Notes under the pieces: model-generated | What the model was told of the DNA's origin: nothing | Databases searched by the model: none | The model's input: the letters and a program-made list of their open reading frames with translations, nothing else | Translations under genes and position numbers: made by a program | Origin: JAZTZP01 sp045637525 | GTDB taxonomy: Bacteria > Bacillota > Clostridia > UBA1381 | Direction of reading: 5' to 3' | Assembly: GCA_045637525.1 (NCBI GenBank) | Contig: JAZTZP010000159.1 | Coordinates: 62,001 to 126,000, forward strand | DNA length: 64,000 nt | Shown here: positions 16,638 through 27,371 of the stretch, piece by piece | How the letters are laid out: every line of letters starts with the position of its first letter | How positions within the stretch are numbered: position 1 is the stretch's first letter

Positions 16638-19142
16638 TCATTTTTTTACCGTTTTAATTTTTACTGTTCCTAATATGCCTGATGGCTCAAAAAGCAAATA
16701 TTTTGAAAATCTGTCACGAACCGCAAAACCGTTATGATTTGAAACAATAACCGTCATTTTATTTTTTCCCGCTTTTAGAAACTCTGATACATCAAACCTG
16801 TATGGCGGAAAAAGCTTTTGTCCAACGAATTTATCATTTATATAAAGCTCTGCCACCTCTCCGACATACCCTAAGTCTATCAACATTTTTTCATTTTCTG
16901 CTTCAAACTCGGCCTCATATTTAATATGTCCCGAAAAATACGGAAGCTCATTTTTACCCGTTATATTAAACAGTTTGTCTGTTTCTTTATAAGGTTTAAA
17001 TTCCTCACTGTTTCTCTCGGCTATACTGATTTTAAATTCAGCATTAAATTCCTTTTCCGATATAATTTCAATATCCTTAAATTCAGGAATTTCATCATAA
17101 GAAATATCGCCAAAAATTAAAATCCGGGAATGATACGGCATAAGATTTAATTCAATCTCACCGGTGCTTTCTTTAACGCACGCAATGTTTTCAAATGCAT
17201 CGTATTCGATATATCTTCCACCGCCGAACGCAGGCAGAAAAATTTTTGCATTTATCTCATTATTTATATCCTCATTACTAAACATATAAATGTGTGCATT
17301 ATTTCTAACATAGTGATAATATCTTAAAAATATTCCGTCATAGTCCGATTTGATATCATAATAATCATTATCTGACATATATTCGATTAGATTATCAAGA
17401 ATAACATTTTCAAAAGGTGTATTCCATTCTTTTTCCGAAACAGTTATAACTTTAATATCTGTATTTTTAAGCTTTTCCATTACTTCTTCCGAAATATGCT
17501 CAGAATACGGTACAATCAGCACATTATACTTTTCACCGTTTAAGGAACTATCCTTGATTTTATCAAGATAATCTGCAGGAATTATATCATAATCCAAAAG
17601 ATTATCGTATAACTTCTTTGCAATTTTCTCAAGTGGTAAAAAGTTTTTATTTACCCATCTGTTTTCAGCATCATAAAGAATAGCACATGTTGAAATATGC
17701 TTTCCGTCATTTAGCATATAACACATTCTGTTCATATATTCCATATTAGCTTTAAAAAACTTGAACTGCGGATTCTTACCCGTATCGTAGAAATTCGGAG
17801 GACAATCCGTGTCGTTTGGTTTTGGTGAAAATGCGTGCGGAACAAAATAGTTTATACCTCTAACCAACATATGGTCCATCAGATATTTCATTATCTTTGT
17901 TCCCTCTGCCCATCCGTATGCACCGAAAATTTCACACATCGCCCATCCTTTTTTCTTTTCATCAATATGTGCAAGCGATGAAGCAAGCTTGCCAAGATAA
18001 TAATGGAAGAAATTGTTGTCCATGTGCTTATAGCCTACATACCCTGCATTAGAACATTCCGTAAGTCCCGGTACAATCTGATGTAAAACAACATCAATCC
18101 CCGACATGTCCTGACCTTCCAAGGCTCTGAAATAATGTCCCGGTCCATTACCTGTTTTTGCGTGGATATTATTGTCCTCAACAACATGTCCGATATACAT
18201 AACATTATGCTCACGGCACCAGTTGCCTAATTTATCTCCGAAATTCTTCTTATATTCTGTTGTTATGGTGTCCATATATGAATATCTGATATTCCCGGAA
18301 ACTTCCTCAATATCAAACCAAAGTCCTGCAAGGCTTTTCATATCTACCATTTCTTTTAGATTATCATTCCAGGGATAATGAACAAACGGTATTCCCATAT
18401 CCGGAGAAAAACCTTTATCAGTATTATTTAAAAAACTCGGCTCATCAGAGAAAAATCCTGAAAACGTATTCCCGAAATATTCTGAGAATCGCACATAGTG
18501 AGGCTGATAAACTTCTTCTATAAATAAGTCAACCGCTTCAGGGTTAAGCATATCACAAAAAGGAAGATGTCTTTCGGCCTTTCCATGCTTTGTTTTTATC
18601 ATAAACACAATTCTCCACATTCCTTCAGGTAAGTCAAAATACACCATATCTCCTGAAAGACCGTGTGTTATATCAATAATTTCTGAGTATTTGTCGCTGT
18701 TTGGAATATGCTTCAGTGCCGAAATTGCAATAATTTCATCTTCATCACTCTCAATCCAACAAGAAGCCATTGCAGCACCATCTTTAACAGGACCTGCTAC
18801 ATCAATATGCTGTTCTGTTATACCAAAAGCTTGAAGGTGCTTATATTTTTCTTCAAAAATACCGTTTGCGTAACCTGTGGGAAAATGCTTATCATCTAAA
18901 ATCCACACATTCATATCCCGCTTCTTACACTCATCAAATATTAACCCAATATCCGACCACCAGTCATCACGACAAAATTCTTCATGAGTTCTTGACTCAA
19001 GGCAGACAGAGCGTATTCCGCAACTATGAATGCGCTCAATCTCTGCAACTATAAATTTATCATCTTCATTATGAAGCCATAAAAACGGAGCTATATAATC
19101 GTGCTGTGCATTGTTTAAATTATCCTGTAATCTTCTATCCAT
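16638..19142 (-). CDS. GH106-like glycoside hydrolase (putative alpha-L-rhamnosidase)
   Basis: This 834-residue protein has no signal peptide, so it is probably cytoplasmic. Residues ~10-110 (DKFIVAEIERIHSCGIRSVCLE, then KRDMNVWILDDKHFPTGYANG) resemble the start of the GH106 barrel. GFFSDEPSF (about 230-238) supplies acidic residues typical of its active-site region. Residues ~745-830 form a beta-sandwich like the GH2-type sugar-binding domain (HIKYEAEFEAE, ELYINDKFVG, NKMTVIVSNHNG). GH106 enzymes release alpha-L-rhamnose from rhamnogalacturonan, which fits GH105 in the same operon. The family is not proven by eye; another related TIM-barrel family is possible. Confidence 0.72.
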   Translation of the reverse strand: MDRRLQDNLNNAQHDYIAPFLWLHNEDDKFIVAEIERIHSCGIRSVCLESRTHEEFCRDDWWSDIGLIFDECKKRDMNVWILDDKHFPTGYANGIFEEKYKHLQAFGITEQHIDVAGPVKDGAAMASCWIESDEDEIIAISALKHIPNSDKYSEIIDITHGLSGDMVYFDLPEGMWRIVFMIKTKHGKAERHLPFCDMLNPEAVDLFIEEVYQPHYVRFSEYFGNTFSGFFSDEPSFLNNTDKGFSPDMGIPFVHYPWNDNLKEMVDMKSLAGLWFDIEEVSGNIRYSYMDTITTEYKKNFGDKLGNWCREHNVMYIGHVVEDNNIHAKTGNGPGHYFRALEGQDMSGIDVVLHQIVPGLTECSNAGYVGYKHMDNNFFHYYLGKLASSLAHIDEKKKGWAMCEIFGAYGWAEGTKIMKYLMDHMLVRGINYFVPHAFSPKPNDTDCPPNFYDTGKNPQFKFFKANMEYMNRMCYMLNDGKHISTCAILYDAENRWVNKNFLPLEKIAKKLYDNLLDYDIIPADYLDKIKDSSLNGEKYNVLIVPYSEHISEEVMEKLKNTDIKVITVSEKEWNTPFENVILDNLIEYMSDNDYYDIKSDYDGIFLRYYHYVRNNAHIYMFSNEDINNEINAKIFLPAFGGGRYIEYDAFENIACVKESTGEIELNLMPYHSRILIFGDISYDEIPEFKDIEIISEKEFNAEFKISIAERNSEEFKPYKETDKLFNITGKNELPYFSGHIKYEAEFEAENEKMLIDLGYVGEVAELYINDKFVGQKLFPPYRFDVSEFLKAGKNKMTVIVSNHNGFAVRDRFSKYLLFEPSGILGTVKIKTVKK

Positions 19143-19166
19143 TTAAATTCTCCTGTTCCCTGTTTT

Positions 19167-20018
19167 CTACAGCTTAAGAGTCTGTCCCGATGATATTTTA
19201 TATATTTGCCTGTCCTCATCAAACCATATATCATAAAGTGTAGGATTATACACAATACTACCGTCAGCACTGTATACAAGTGAATTATATGCTTTTGTAT
19301 ATTCATATATCTCAATATTAGTTGCGTACCAAAATTCATCATGTCCTGCAAGTTTTTCAGAAATTTTCTCTAAAAGTTCCCAGTTATTATAACGTTCAAA
19401 CTCCGTACTGTGTCCCCATAAGTAAAACAGTTTTGGTGTACGCCTTGCAGGATTTATATTTTGTGATAAGTCAAGATTTATAAACTCATCTATAAGTACC
19501 ATAATCTCAGGATTAGTATGATGTGCAGAAGGCATCCATGCATGCCAATCCTGCGGAAGTTCAAAAGAATTATTATCTCCTCCCCAAGTACGTGAATAGA
19601 CAATATCCAGATCTTCTAAATATCCTTTTATGCTGTCATAAGTAACAGCATTCGCAAAGTGACTTATTCCCGTATCTGGATATGCCATCCCGCGTATTAT
19701 AATTCCATATCTTTCCTCAAGTTCAAGACGACAATCAAGAACATCCCTTATTCCTTCAACAGGTCGCAAAGTCCCTTCCGCCCGATGGTTAGCACCGTGA
19801 ATTGCAATCTCATGACCTTTTTTTATAATATATTCCGTAACCTGTTCTTTTGTCATAAAAACCGGTCTCATTTTTTGGCTGTTGAGATTGAAAGTACATT
19901 TTAAACCGGCTTTAGTTATAATTTCTGAAAATTTAATATCTGTAGGATAACCGTCATCGTAACTTAATGTAACAGCTTTTTCTTTGCCTCCCGGAAAACG
20001 CATAAATCTATATCTCAT
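19167..20018 (-). CDS. Polysaccharide deacetylase-like protein (CE4, NodB fold), intracellular
   Basis: This 283-residue protein has the NodB motifs. KAVTLSYDDGYP supplies the catalytic and metal Asp pair, and HEIAIHGANHRAEG supplies the two metal-binding His residues (H-x3-H). RGMAYPDTGIS corresponds to motif 3 with a changed Arg/Pro context. There is no signal peptide, unlike cell-wall deacetylases, so it may deacetylate imported oligosaccharides. I start at the ATG 20018 because GAAAGG lies 8 bases upstream; that SD sequence overlaps the stop codon of the preceding SLH gene. The substrate is unknown; the operon context suggests acetylated pectin fragments. Confidence 0.82.
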   Translation of the reverse strand: MRYRFMRFPGGKEKAVTLSYDDGYPTDIKFSEIITKAGLKCTFNLNSQKMRPVFMTKEQVTEYIIKKGHEIAIHGANHRAEGTLRPVEGIRDVLDCRLELEERYGIIIRGMAYPDTGISHFANAVTYDSIKGYLEDLDIVYSRTWGGDNNSFELPQDWHAWMPSAHHTNPEIMVLIDEFINLDLSQNINPARRTPKLFYLWGHSTEFERYNNWELLEKISEKLAGHDEFWYATNIEIYEYTKAYNSLVYSADGSIVYNPTLYDIWFDEDRQIYKISSGQTLKL

Positions 20019-20032
20019 AAATTCTACCTTTC

Positions 20033-22609
20033 TCAATCGGCTCTATATATCACAAGTACCCCTGTTTCTCCCTGATGCATTCTTACAAATGCTTTGTCTT
20101 TAAGATCAGGATTTGTTTCAAGACTCATTATATCAAAGGCTGTTATCGGCTCACAGACTATACGTCCTTTTTGAACACTTACCTGATAAACTCCTGTATT
20201 ATTTAATGAACAAAGATAATCCTCCGGTACACTCAATCCATCAAATGCAATCTTTACAAAATTATCCCGTACATATTCAACAACTCCGGTTCTGTGAAGA
20301 TTTTCATTACCATAGGATACACCCGAATCATCTCCATCATTATTACCATACATTTTCATCTCGCTGTAATCAAATATGAGCTTAACCAGCACTATTTCAT
20401 TTTTATTGTCAATTGCATATCTTATACAATCTCCCACACCCAGCTCTATTTCTTCGCCCTGTACAGTTTTATAATACGCAAGCTCATTTTCGCTCAAAAC
20501 AAATTCTACCTCTTGATTTTTAACAAAACCCTTAAAAACTTTTACTACTTCTTCCCTCTTATTATCATATTTTTCCTGAATTTTGCTAATCAGCATTATG
20601 GGACTTGTTTTAATAAGCTCAACTTTTTTCGCCATAAAAAGAACATCGGCATATATATCGGAGTTACCAACTCTGTAACCTGTAGTTGAAGGATAATACC
20701 AACCGCTTAATAAGTCTGTTATTTTTTCAAATGAATAAGCACTTTCATCCGTCGGACTTTTTAAATCATCCTGTCTTATAATAATGGTATCATTGTTTAC
20801 AGCAATTCTGCCTCCGATCAGTTCTGCATTCTTCCAATATCTGGTGTAAGCATTGTTAGCATCAGGAAGTGTTGCCAGCTTTTGAAGTCCATCATAATTT
20901 TCATCATCAGATGCGATTTCAAAAGCTTTCATAATACCGTCTTTTTCCGAAAATCTGATTAATTGCGGTTCTTGCAATATTTTTATTGCATCTTTTGTTA
21001 AAAGTCTTTCATCGTAATTTAAGCACACGACTTTTTCAGAAACTGTAAGGATATATTTTTTCTCATCGGTTCCGATTATTTTTACATAGCCCACTGAAGA
21101 ATCGTCTTCTGATAAATTAGCAAATATTACATACCCGATCTTATATGTGCTTTCACTATCTCCGATTCTTGAAAATATATTTTTCTGACTGTCAAGAGCA
21201 AAAGTATATGTTGTTCCTACCCTTATGTCTTCTGAAAAGCCTTTTACCGTCCTGTATTCCGTTCCGTCATCTGCCTGTATAACAGCAAAATCATCTTCAT
21301 CACTTCGGTACACTTGTGAAACAGTAAATGAAACTTTGTCTGAAACAACTGTTATTGTTATAAATTTCTTATCCTCTGAAATACTTATCTCCAAAACATT
21401 ATTCTCAGAAATATTGCCAAGCTCAAGATTATTACCTTCAGTATCAACTATTCTGCAATCACCGTAATCATCTAAGCTTATTATAGTATCAGAATTTTCA
21501 AACATAATTTGTTCATACTTTGTATTTACGTATTTCACCAGATAAATATCATATGTGGTTATATCCAATATGTCAATATATCCATCATCATCATTATCAA
21601 TGCAAACTACCGAGCCATTACCCGATACATCAAAAGATTTTGTAAGATTTATTCTTGAATTATTATGTATACTGATACAGGTTCTGCTAAGCTTCGCCTC
21701 TTTAACTTTTCGCCCGTTCTGCTCTGTATATACAAGTTTATCGGGATTCAGGGATTCTAAGTCATCAAAATCAATTTCCGCTATGCTGTTTCTTTCTTCT
21801 TCAATATAGAGAATCACTAATTCCTCTGACGAATCCCCGGTATAGTAAACTGTAACGTTCTGACCAAAGTATAAATCATTATACTTTTCATAACCTAACT
21901 TAAACAATTCCCCATTCACAGTAATGTAATTATACTTTGTTGGTTCTGAATAAATAGATTTTTTATAATTTCCGTCAACAATTCCCTCCACATATCCAAT
22001 ATCATATAATTCACTGAGCAAAGTTTTATCTTCAGCAAAATAGTAAGAGCCGACATAATCAGTTGCAATAAAGTCTGCAGTTAATGCATTATAAATTAAT
22101 ACAGCCAGGTTATTATATGTAAACCCACGGGTTGCATCTACTTTTAAATTCTTATACAGTCCAAGTTTTGTTGCTAAAACCTCTGCACCGCCTAAATTTT
22201 CAACCATGTCGCTTCCATATAATGCTCTGAGTAAAATAGTAATTGCTTCATCGGAACTGATTGTGGCATACGGTCTGAAAAAACCGTCTGTGTCGCCTTT
22301 AATAATTCCCATATTATATGCTATGTTGGCTGTCAAAAAAAACTCATCATCTTTTGTTACATCAAAGAAAGGTTGCATATCTTCCGTATGATGCTGCTTA
22401 AAATCTGTTTTTACTACTTTAAAAACTGCTTTTACAAATTCTATACGGGATACTTCGGCATCAGATTTATAGTTTTCATCCATGCTGATTATACCAATAG
22501 CATCAAGAAAATCTTCTTCAGAAATTTCACTTTCAGCAAATGCAGTATTTGTTATAAATTGCATCGCTGCCAGTAAAACTAATGATATATATATTAAAAA
22601 TTTCTTCAT
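20033..22609 (-). CDS. SLH-domain surface protein of the polysaccharide locus
   Basis: This 858-residue protein has a signal peptide (residues 1-25, ending TNTAFAES). Two or three SLH-type modules follow in about residues 28-205 (VSRIEFVKAVF, ATISSDEAITILL and FTYNNLAVLIYNAL). The remaining ~650 residues are beta-rich with repeated short VTVNGE / VTVYYTGD / VVCIDNDDDGYIDI-like strands. I can assign no enzyme family to them; DNDDDGYID looks like a Ca-binding loop. The general layout matches the unassigned middle of the SLH protein at 1880-6730, so the two may be distant paralogues. It lies 3 bases after the preceding SLH gene and shares its SD sequence with that gene's end. A structural or scaffold role at the S-layer is inferred. 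Confidence 0.85.
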   Translation of the reverse strand: MKKFLIYISLVLLAAMQFITNTAFAESEISEEDFLDAIGIISMDENYKSDAEVSRIEFVKAVFKVVKTDFKQHHTEDMQPFFDVTKDDEFFLTANIAYNMGIIKGDTDGFFRPYATISSDEAITILLRALYGSDMVENLGGAEVLATKLGLYKNLKVDATRGFTYNNLAVLIYNALTADFIATDYVGSYYFAEDKTLLSELYDIGYVEGIVDGNYKKSIYSEPTKYNYITVNGELFKLGYEKYNDLYFGQNVTVYYTGDSSEELVILYIEEERNSIAEIDFDDLESLNPDKLVYTEQNGRKVKEAKLSRTCISIHNNSRINLTKSFDVSGNGSVVCIDNDDDGYIDILDITTYDIYLVKYVNTKYEQIMFENSDTIISLDDYGDCRIVDTEGNNLELGNISENNVLEISISEDKKFITITVVSDKVSFTVSQVYRSDEDDFAVIQADDGTEYRTVKGFSEDIRVGTTYTFALDSQKNIFSRIGDSESTYKIGYVIFANLSEDDSSVGYVKIIGTDEKKYILTVSEKVVCLNYDERLLTKDAIKILQEPQLIRFSEKDGIMKAFEIASDDENYDGLQKLATLPDANNAYTRYWKNAELIGGRIAVNNDTIIIRQDDLKSPTDESAYSFEKITDLLSGWYYPSTTGYRVGNSDIYADVLFMAKKVELIKTSPIMLISKIQEKYDNKREEVVKVFKGFVKNQEVEFVLSENELAYYKTVQGEEIELGVGDCIRYAIDNKNEIVLVKLIFDYSEMKMYGNNDGDDSGVSYGNENLHRTGVVEYVRDNFVKIAFDGLSVPEDYLCSLNNTGVYQVSVQKGRIVCEPITAFDIMSLETNPDLKDKAFVRMHQGETGVLVIYRAD

Positions 22610-22612
22610 ACT

Positions 22613-25600
22613 TTATCCCTCCTCTGTTACCATAAAAATGTATGCTTCATAAATAAGCTTTGCCGCCTCAGCACGAGTGGTATTTTCTTCAGGTGCAAAG
22701 TAGTTACCTTCCACACCGTTTACTATTCCGCTTTTTGCCATACCAAAAACTGCCTCTTTTGCATAATCTGCAATAAGCTCTTCATCAATAAAAGGTATAT
22801 ACTCGCCAAATTCTGAAAAACCTGTATTTAAATTTTTAAGAACTCTTGCAATAATTACTGTTGCATCCTGGCGACTGATTTTGTCCTCAGCTCCAAAAAG
22901 CTCTTCAGAATATCCTGTTACAATTCCGTTTTTCGCTGCAGTCATAACATATGGCTTATACCAACTATCATCTGAAACATCTGAAAATGTACTCTTTAAA
23001 TCTTCAAGTGTATAATCAAAAGTAAGAAGTAACATTTTTACAAACTCTCCGCGAGTAACCATATCTTCGGGTGCAAAAATCCCTTCTGCCTTTCCTGCGA
23101 TACTTCCTTTTTTAGCTAAAAACGCAACTGCAGGCTTTGCCCATTCAAATTTATTCAAATCAGCAAACTCGACCGAATGAGCTTCCATACTGTCGCCATC
23201 CTCTTTTTTGTCGCTAACGCTGTTTTGCAGTATCATCACAGATTCGGACGGACGTGAGCTTCCGCCCCCACCACCGCCTCCGCCGCCGGAACCACCCGGG
23301 ACTTGCGATGAATTTTGTTTTCTTGCAGCCGCAACTGCATCATCAATTAAATCTTCAATTCCGCTGACTGAATCTATCTCATCTATATGGTCTAATATGT
23401 ATTTTTCAGCAATATTCTTACTTTTGTTATTTAGTGACTTATATTCTGAGATATTTCTTATTCTGTTACCGTACGTATCAATCGTTTCTCTTACAAAATC
23501 TACAGTCTTTGCTGATTTAAAATTATTAACCATGTAAAGAGTTTCCAGCAAATCTACCACGAAATCCTGAATATCTGATACTGTGTAGGTTTTGTCTTTC
23601 AGAATATCTTCTAAGACCTCGTCCGGCTTTACACCGTTTTGTTTCATGGTATTATAAGCATCCTCGTCAACTCCGAGAATATAACGTAAGCTTTCTATTT
23701 TTTCAGGATTTTCACAAACCTCTTTTAAAGCATTTTCAATACAATTTGCATCAGAAGATACAAACTTTCCTTTATTTCCGTTTAAATAATATGTATATTC
23801 TCCCGATGGAATACCTCTTACCGAAAAAGCACATTTTCCGTTTTTATCAGTCTTTGATGTGTTTATATAAATAAGATTTTCCGATAAACTCCGATCACTA
23901 AAATCCTTAAAATCAAAGTCAGACTTGAAAACGCATAATGTATTTTCGGTGTCCTTATCGCCTTTTGAGGTAAATACCGATATAGCATCTCCATCTACAA
24001 TCTGATATGCACATTTTTCTGATGAATATCTGTAAAGCTCGTTATCAACTTCACTTTCATTACCAAACAGAACAGGCAAATTAATATCTGCAAGCTCCAT
24101 TTTCGATATATCGGTAAATGCAAACAGCTTAATATACATGTTCTGTTTGTCATCCTCTGAATATTCTGATAAATCAAAATTTAAACTCAAATTGCCGTTG
24201 CTGTCAGAATTGATATTTAAGGTTTTTACCGTTCTGTCAAGCACTTCATCAGCATTATCGCCTTTTTTCATAAGCAATCCCACAAAAGTCGGTGAAATCA
24301 CATCGGTAAAACTTTGTGATGTAACAACTTCCAAATCCACTGATATTTCTGTACTACCTTCTGTTTTTTCTGCAGAAGTCACTACATCTGATACATCAAA
24401 GGTATTACCCTCAGTTATATCAAGCTTCTTCTCCGCTAACAGAAGCTCCCTATATGAAGAATCTATATCTTCATCTGTACTTTCCATATTCAGATATACT
24501 GCTGCCGCTTTGCTTATTGCTGACTTTGCATATTGAAATTTTTCCTCAGAATAAACCTTATCCTCATAATTTTGCACTGCTTTAGAATCAACGTTTCTCA
24601 TTAAAGAAACCAATTCGCCTGCAGTATATAACGGATTTTCACCGGTTTGGGAATAATACTTGGTAACGGTCATATTATCAATATTCGCACTCCATTCCCG
24701 TTCCTGTCCGAAATCTGAATCTTTTACATTTGAAATCATAACACGAGCCTTAGCAAACCCTTTTGTTTCTTTCATATGTAACGGATAATTGGCACTTAAA
24801 AGTTCGTTATCCGCATAAATTCCTATAATTTTCTGACTTGTATTTCCGTCACTATCTGTTAACTCCATAACAACTCTGACGTTTTTCATTTTAGATGGTT
24901 CTTTAATGGGGTCGAGAATCACTTCTCCTTCCACAAGTCCCGAAATACGAATAGTATTACCGCCGGTGATATAAAGATTTGCCATATTAGTGTCCGCTGA
25001 ATCTCTGAAATAAACGAAAATATTTTTTCCGTACTTAGACATATTATAACTTGCAAAATCAATTCCGAACTCAACATAGCAATTTGCTTCTTCATCGGCA
25101 AAATTTATCTTTTTATTTCCAAATCCGAAATCAACAAACTGACTCACGTTTTTCTTCGACATATCACATTTGATTTTCAGCGTATTGTTTCCGAAAGCAG
25201 TATTATCATATATTTCGCTCTCTATTATTCCTTCACCATAGGTTACATCAAATTCACTTTCTGAAAGAGGTGATTCAAAATTTTCACTCATTGTGAAAGG
25301 TTCATTTGATGGAGGTTCAGGAATATCAGGTGTAACATCTGAAAATGCTTTTAACTCTTCAACCACGCCGTCAACTTCACTTTGAATCGCTATCGGATTC
25401 TTAGCAATTAAAACCGCATTATCAAAAACCGATTTTTGTACATCTGTTAAAGATGTTACATCAATTTTATCAAGCACGCTCTTTAAAACAGCTTTTGAGG
25501 CAATAGGTGATGTTCCATCCTCTGATGTGTAAGTTACAACATTTACATTATCAATGTATAATGTATCGGCAACTGAGCCTTTGCCTATATAAATTCTGAA

Positions 25601-26248
25601 TTGATTGAATGTTTCTGCTGTAGTTTCTGCACACACAAGAGGTTCTTCGGATAAATCCGCAACAAGTTCATCATTTACATAAATTCCAACAACTGTTTTT
25701 GCATCCAGGTCTACACGAATTCTGACATTATTAAATACCTTGTTTGTTCCCGTTGTTATTGTTGCATGTGTTATCGTATTATTACTGATAAGGTTTCCTA
25801 ATGCATTTAAGTTCAGATTATAACTACCACCAAAATCAAATAATACACCGGTTGTCCCGTTTTCAAGTTTAAGATCATACGAAAATTCCGCATATGAATT
25901 TTCCGGAGCATTCGCTCCTATAGCAATAGGTTCATCTAATGTAAATACCATACGCTGCAAATTCCCAGGTTTGTTCTGAGCATATTTTAACATTGCTCCA
26001 TAATAAGGAATAGGATTTTCATCAATTACCGGAGCACCATCCTTTATTCCTCCTGATTTCGGTTTATGCTGAAATTTCATTCCGTTGTGAGTTTCCTCCA
26101 CAGTAGTTACATCATCAAAATCAGCCGATGCATAAACCATCATATCAGAAATTTCAGCAAATACATTTACACCACTAAAGCTACTAATGAGCATTGACAT
26201 CACAGCCAATACCGTTATTCCTTTTTTTATTAAAATCTTAGCATTCAT
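22613..26248 (-). CDS. SLH-anchored surface protein with LamG-like module and poly-Gly linker
   Basis: This 1211-residue protein has a signal peptide (1-31). A ~275-residue LamG-like plus helical-tail module (about 39-311) is closely similar to the three tandem modules in the secreted protein at 29865-34496. A second, diverged module follows (about 320-600), then an unassigned region with a Na/Ca-type beta domain. A linker of Gly and Ser (nine Gly in a row, about residue 1000) leads to three C-terminal SLH domains (about 1030-1205: TRGEFVKMLL, SRQDATVIIARV, TRAEAAKLIYEA). It should sit in the S-layer and probably binds polysaccharide. It lies 3 bases after the GH105 gene in the same operon. 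No catalytic domain is recognised. Confidence 0.88.
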   Translation of the reverse strand: MNAKILIKKGITVLAVMSMLISSFSGVNVFAEISDMMVYASADFDDVTTVEETHNGMKFQHKPKSGGIKDGAPVIDENPIPYYGAMLKYAQNKPGNLQRMVFTLDEPIAIGANAPENSYAEFSYDLKLENGTTGVLFDFGGSYNLNLNALGNLISNNTITHATITTGTNKVFNNVRIRVDLDAKTVVGIYVNDELVADLSEEPLVCAETTAETFNQFRIYIGKGSVADTLYIDNVNVVTYTSEDGTSPIASKAVLKSVLDKIDVTSLTDVQKSVFDNAVLIAKNPIAIQSEVDGVVEELKAFSDVTPDIPEPPSNEPFTMSENFESPLSESEFDVTYGEGIIESEIYDNTAFGNNTLKIKCDMSKKNVSQFVDFGFGNKKINFADEEANCYVEFGIDFASYNMSKYGKNIFVYFRDSADTNMANLYITGGNTIRISGLVEGEVILDPIKEPSKMKNVRVVMELTDSDGNTSQKIIGIYADNELLSANYPLHMKETKGFAKARVMISNVKDSDFGQEREWSANIDNMTVTKYYSQTGENPLYTAGELVSLMRNVDSKAVQNYEDKVYSEEKFQYAKSAISKAAAVYLNMESTDEDIDSSYRELLLAEKKLDITEGNTFDVSDVVTSAEKTEGSTEISVDLEVVTSQSFTDVISPTFVGLLMKKGDNADEVLDRTVKTLNINSDSNGNLSLNFDLSEYSEDDKQNMYIKLFAFTDISKMELADINLPVLFGNESEVDNELYRYSSEKCAYQIVDGDAISVFTSKGDKDTENTLCVFKSDFDFKDFSDRSLSENLIYINTSKTDKNGKCAFSVRGIPSGEYTYYLNGNKGKFVSSDANCIENALKEVCENPEKIESLRYILGVDEDAYNTMKQNGVKPDEVLEDILKDKTYTVSDIQDFVVDLLETLYMVNNFKSAKTVDFVRETIDTYGNRIRNISEYKSLNNKSKNIAEKYILDHIDEIDSVSGIEDLIDDAVAAARKQNSSQVPGGSGGGGGGGGGSSRPSESVMILQNSVSDKKEDGDSMEAHSVEFADLNKFEWAKPAVAFLAKKGSIAGKAEGIFAPEDMVTRGEFVKMLLLTFDYTLEDLKSTFSDVSDDSWYKPYVMTAAKNGIVTGYSEELFGAEDKISRQDATVIIARVLKNLNTGFSEFGEYIPFIDEELIADYAKEAVFGMAKSGIVNGVEGNYFAPEENTTRAEAAKLIYEAYIFMVTEEG
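25316..26134 (-). repeat. Dispersed copy of the ~825-bp LamG-like module
   Basis: This stretch encodes residues ~39-311 of the SLH protein. It aligns over its whole length with the tandem copies at 31922-34391, with long shared runs such as YYGAMLKYAQ, FDFGG, DAKTVVGIY and TYTSEDGTSPIA. Boundaries are approximate. Confidence 0.75.
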
Positions 26249-26251
26249 ATT

Positions 26252-27352
26252 TTATTCCCCGTTTATTAAATTATCGTATGCATTACACATAAGCACAAAT
26301 GCGCCCATACCATGTAAATCATTTTCATGGGTCGGTCTTTGCATATAAAAATCAAAGTCGCCAACACCTGTGCCGATGCACACATTAGGTACTACGATTG
26401 TTCCGTCTTCGTTTTCTTCTATCATGTTAATCACACCATGAAAACCTTTATCGACAATTGCCTTGAATTTATCCTCGATATATCCTGACTTAATTGCCAT
26501 CGACATACCGCATACAAAAAGTGCAGAACAGGATAACTCAAGCCAGTTATCAGGATTATTTCCCTTATCTACAACCTGATACCAACAGCCTGATTCTTCA
26601 TCCTGATATCTTGCTATGGCAGTACAATAATCTTTTACAATCCCGATAAGTTCAGCTTTAATTTCCAAGGAATCGGGTATATATTCTAAAATCGTTGTAA
26701 GAGCAACAATATACCAACCTGCAGCTCTGCCCCATACTTCCGGAGAACATCCCGTTATCGGGTCTGCCCATGGTTCTTTCTTACTTTCATCCCACGCATG
26801 ATATAAAAGACCGTTTTCCTGCTTTTTGCAGTATTTCCACATAAGAGTCGCCTGGCGATAAATTTCTTCAAAGCACCATTCCTGATTATACTTTGCACCA
26901 TACATAGCCATAAGCTGACCGCCCATGTAAAGACCATCAAGCCACATCTGATCGGGATGAATATACTTATGCCAAAAACCGCCCACGCTGTTTTTCGGCC
27001 ACTCTTTTATATGTCCCATAATGGTGTGAAGTGCTTTTTCATATCGTTTATCTCCAGTTTCCTCTATTAATCGGAATAATAAAATGCCCGGTTGCAAATC
27101 GTCAAGACGCTCCTTTTCATAGTTTATTATGTTTCCGTCCTCATCAATGAGACTATCAATATATCTTTTTATGTAGTCCCCGTATTCTTTGTTTTCTGTC
27201 AGGTAATATACACCTTCCATACCTGATAAAAATACTCCCTGATGATAATGAAAAAGTCCATCGGGCGGCAGTTTTTCTGCCGCATATTTTTTCATAAGGG
27301 TTCTGCATCCTGCTTCTGCATATTCAAGTGCCGTCTTTATTGTCTTTACCAT
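26252..27352 (-). CDS. GH105 unsaturated rhamnogalacturonyl hydrolase
   Basis: This 366-residue cytoplasmic enzyme of the YteR/YesR type removes the unsaturated galacturonic acid left at the non-reducing end by pectate or rhamnogalacturonan lyases. It has an (alpha/alpha)6 barrel. Visible family features are HYHQGVFLSGMEGVYY, RLDDLQPGILLFRL, the PDQMWLDGLYMGG segment with the catalytic Asp, and VWGRAAGWYIVALT with the conserved WGR. The length is normal and there is no signal peptide. GGAGG precedes the ATG. Its presence is the strongest single argument that the operon targets rhamnogalacturonan-type pectin cut by lyases. Confidence 0.93.
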   Translation of the reverse strand: MVKTIKTALEYAEAGCRTLMKKYAAEKLPPDGLFHYHQGVFLSGMEGVYYLTENKEYGDYIKRYIDSLIDEDGNIINYEKERLDDLQPGILLFRLIEETGDKRYEKALHTIMGHIKEWPKNSVGGFWHKYIHPDQMWLDGLYMGGQLMAMYGAKYNQEWCFEEIYRQATLMWKYCKKQENGLLYHAWDESKKEPWADPITGCSPEVWGRAAGWYIVALTTILEYIPDSLEIKAELIGIVKDYCTAIARYQDEESGCWYQVVDKGNNPDNWLELSCSALFVCGMSMAIKSGYIEDKFKAIVDKGFHGVINMIEENEDGTIVVPNVCIGTGVGDFDFYMQRPTHENDLHGMGAFVLMCNAYDNLINGE

Positions 27353-27371
27353 TTTAAAATTTTTCCTCCAA

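Noticed and set aside
23262..23300. Gly/Pro-rich simple repeat as a possible frameshift tract
   Set aside because: The GGN run encodes a poly-Gly linker in frame before the SLH domains. The frame is intact on both sides.
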